From Comamonadaceae bacterium (GTDB taxonomy: Bacteria > Pseudomonadota > Gammaproteobacteria > Burkholderiales > Burkholderiaceae_C): a stretch of DNA of 48,788 nucleotides. The notes under the pieces were generated by a model. That model was given only the letters and a program-made list of their open reading frames with translations, was not told the origin of the DNA and searched no databases. The position numbers and the translations under genes are program-made. The stretch spans positions 1 to 48,788 of the forward strand of contig CANFWV010000021.1 in NCBI GenBank assembly GCA_947450695.1, given 5' to 3'. Positions 47,100 to 48,788 of the stretch are shown here, piece after piece; positions within the stretch are counted from its first letter, which is position 1; each line of letters starts with the position of its first letter.

Positions 47100-47840
47100 A
47101 TGCTACTCATCCCCGCGATTGACTTGAAAGACGGTCACTGCGTTCGCCTCAAACAGGGCGACATGGACCAGTCCACCACCTTCGGCGAAGACCCTGCGGC
47201 CATGGCGCGCAGCTGGGTCGACAAAGGCGCGCGTCGCCTGCATTTGGTCGATTTGAACGGTGCCTTTGCCGGCAAGCCCAAAAACGAAGCGGCGATTCGC
47301 AAGATCCTGCTTGAAGTTGGGAGCGAAATCGATGTGCAACTCGGCGGCGGTATTCGCGACCTCGACACCATTGAACGCTATCTGGATGCTGGCCTGCGCT
47401 ACGTCATCATCGGTACAGCCGCGGTCAAAAACCCCGGTTTCCTGCAAGACGCCTGTACCGCTTTTGGCGGCCACATCATTGTGGGCTTGGACGCCAAAGA
47501 CGGTAAAGTGGCCACTGACGGTTGGAGCAAACTCACCGGCCACGAAGTCGTTGACTTGGCCAAGAAGTTTGAAGATTACGGCGTCGAATCCATCATCTAC
47601 ACCGACATTGGTCGTGATGGCATGCTCAGCGGCATCAATATTGATGCGACCGTGAAGCTGGCTCAGGCCTTGCGGATTCCGGTCATCGCTTCCGGCGGGC
47701 TCTCCAACATGGCCGACATCGATGCCTTGTGTCAAGTCGAGGGCGAGGGCGTCGAAGGCGTGATTTGCGGCCGCTCGATCTACAGCGGTGATCTTGATTT
47801 TGCGCTAGCGCAAGAACGCGCTGATGAGCTCAACGGCTAG
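47100..47840 (+). CDS. hisA: ProFAR isomerase HisA
   Basis: HisA is the (beta-alpha)8 barrel that isomerises ProFAR to PRFAR. The 246-residue protein has the general base and acid aspartates in [19 protein letters not shown] and [14 protein letters not shown]. The phosphate sites are [18 protein letters not shown] and [13 protein letters not shown]. The ATG is preceded by a pyrimidine-rich stretch with no evident Shine-Dalgarno. Confidence 0.97.
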   Translation: MLLIPAIDLKDGHCVRLKQGDMDQSTTFGEDPAAMARSWVDKGARRLHLVDLNGAFAGKPKNEAAIRKILLEVGSEIDVQLGGGIRDLDTIERYLDAGLRYVIIGTAAVKNPGFLQDACTAFGGHIIVGLDAKDGKVATDGWSKLTGHEVVDLAKKFEDYGVESIIYTDIGRDGMLSGINIDATVKLAQALRIPVIASGGLSNMADIDALCQVEGEGVEGVICGRSIYSGDLDFALAQERADELNG

Positions 47841-47852
47841 TGGCTAGCTTTA

Positions 47853-48632
47853 ATGCTCGCTAAACGAATCATTCCTTGCCTAGACGTCACTGGCGGTCGG
47901 GTTGTCAAAGGCGTCAATTTCCTAGAACTGCGCGATGCGGGTGACCCGGTTGAAATTGCCGCACGCTACAACGATCAGGGCGCAGACGAGCTGACATTTC
48001 TGGACATCACGGCGACCAGCGATGGCCGCGATTTGATCTTGCACATCATCGAAGCGGTGGCTTCACAGGTTTTCATTCCCCTGACAGTGGGTGGCGGTGT
48101 GCGCACGGTGGACGATGTGCGACGGCTGCTCAACGCCGGTGCCGACAAGACTAGTTTCAACTCGGCTGCGCTGGCCAATCCGCAGATCATCGACGAAGTC
48201 TCTGCGCGCTATGGTGCGCAATGCATCGTCGTCGCCATTGATGCCAAGCGCCGTACTGATGAGGAAGCTTTGACGCGCGGGGCGGGTTGGGATGTCTACA
48301 GCCATGGCGGCCGGAAAAACACCGGCCTTGACGCGGTGGTTTGGGCCACTGAAATGGCGCGTCGTGGTGCGGGCGAGATTTTGCTCACCAGCATGGACCG
48401 CGACGGCACCAAGGCCGGCTTTGACTTGGCTTTGACCCGCGCCGTCAGCGATGCGGTGAGCGTGCCGGTCATCGCTTCGGGCGGCGTTGGCAACCTTGAC
48501 CATCTTGCAGATGGCATTCAGATCGGCGGCGCTGACGCCGTGCTGGCCGCAAGTATTTTCCATTACGGCGAATACACCGTGCAGCAGGCCAAGCAGCGTA
48601 TGGCTGAGCGCGGCATCCCGGTTCGTCTTTGA
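47853..48632 (+). CDS. hisF: Imidazole glycerol phosphate synthase, cyclase subunit HisF
   Basis: HisF uses ammonia from HisH to convert PRFAR into imidazole glycerol phosphate and AICAR. The 259-residue barrel has [18 protein letters not shown] with the first catalytic Asp, [21 protein letters not shown], and the second catalytic Asp in [18 protein letters not shown], then [16 protein letters not shown]. It starts 12 bases after hisA. Confidence 0.98.
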   Translation: MLAKRIIPCLDVTGGRVVKGVNFLELRDAGDPVEIAARYNDQGADELTFLDITATSDGRDLILHIIEAVASQVFIPLTVGGGVRTVDDVRRLLNAGADKTSFNSAALANPQIIDEVSARYGAQCIVVAIDAKRRTDEEALTRGAGWDVYSHGGRKNTGLDAVVWATEMARRGAGEILLTSMDRDGTKAGFDLALTRAVSDAVSVPVIASGGVGNLDHLADGIQIGGADAVLAASIFHYGEYTVQQAKQRMAERGIPVRL

Positions 48633-48661
48633 GCTCCGGCCAATCACCGACAATACCTTGC

Positions 48662-48788
48662 ATGAACTGGTTAGATGAAGTCCGATGGGACGAGCGGGGC
48701 CTGATCCCCGTGATTGCGCAAGAAGCCGCCAGCGGCGACGTGCTGATGTTTGCCTGGATGAACCGCGAGGCGCTGCAGGAAACTGCCG
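48662..48788 (+). CDS. hisI: Phosphoribosyl-AMP cyclohydrolase HisI, N-terminal part
   Basis: The gene is cut by the window end after 42 codons. The visible peptide starts [20 protein letters not shown] and includes [13 protein letters not shown], the substrate-binding start typical of HisI. It opens the adenine ring of phosphoribosyl-AMP in the third step of histidine synthesis. Position directly behind hisF is standard; hisE would be expected next. Confidence 0.93.
   Translation, partial: MNWLDEVRWDERGLIPVIAQEAASGDVLMFAWMNREALQETA

Noticed and set aside
1..48788. tRNA, rRNA, CRISPR array, prophage or integron
   Set aside because: I saw no clover-leaf-like cluster, no regularly spaced repeats, and no phage or integrase proteins; nearly all space is filled by conserved genes.

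Overview
The window is a chromosomal segment of a betaproteobacterium, most likely order Burkholderiales, family Comamonadaceae (Rhodoferax/Polaromonas/Limnohabitans-like). I infer this from the gene neighbourhoods: metK divergent from two LpxL-type acyltransferases, engB / cytochrome c4 / resB-ccsB, lysA-lptM-cyaY-PBP1A-pilMNOPQ-aroKB-dgt-gltBD, and mlaFEDACB / ABC exporter / BolA / murA / hisGDCBHAFI. GC content is moderately high and genes are packed tightly with many ATGA or TGATG overlaps. I see no tRNA, rRNA, CRISPR array, prophage or defence island.

Layout. 1-5.7 kb is the most accessory part: the tail of a VapC-like PIN toxin, then a minus-strand run of VOC dioxygenase-fold protein, FAH-family hydrolase and SNF2-type helicase, and a divergent Bug/TctC solute-binding protein. 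5.7-8.8 kb holds metK (minus) with a possibly structured leader, divergent from two tandem lipid A-type acyltransferases. 8.8-15.8 kb holds engB and a cytochrome block: diheme cytochrome c4, system II cytochrome c maturation (ResB and CcsB/ResC), and the periplasmic methionine sulfoxide reductase MsrPQ. 15.8-20.1 kb holds lysA, the small lipoprotein lptM, cyaY and class A PBP1A. 20.3-28.4 kb holds the type IV pilus operon pilMNOPQ followed by aroK, aroB, dgt and a single RAYT-type transposase gene. 28.6-34.8 kb is gltBD (glutamate synthase). 34.9-41.0 kb is the outer-membrane lipid asymmetry system mlaFEDACB and an ABC-2 exporter pair. 41.0 kb to the end is a BolA-family gene, murA and the histidine operon hisG-D-C-B-H-A-F with hisI cut by the window edge.

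Functional logic. Envelope biogenesis dominates: lipid A acylation, PBP1A, MurA, LptM, Mla and the type IV pilus machine. Amino-acid biosynthesis comes next (lysA, aroKB, gltBD, his). HisG is the short form and needs HisZ, which is not in this window. The cytochrome block links haem attachment with a haem-containing repair system.

I did not find a clear-cut undescribed multi-gene system. The most interesting unexplained signals are non-coding: a two-hairpin leader before metK, a hairpin that buries the Shine-Dalgarno of the ABC exporter gene at 39286, overlapping stem-loops between mlaA and mlaC, an AT-rich dyad between the divergent PBP1A and pilM genes, and RAYT-associated repeats directly against the gltB promoter. 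Coding oddities are a PilQ without room for AMIN domains and a SNF2 helicase translationally coupled to a catabolic hydrolase. All functional calls rest on reading motifs and context; no database search was run.
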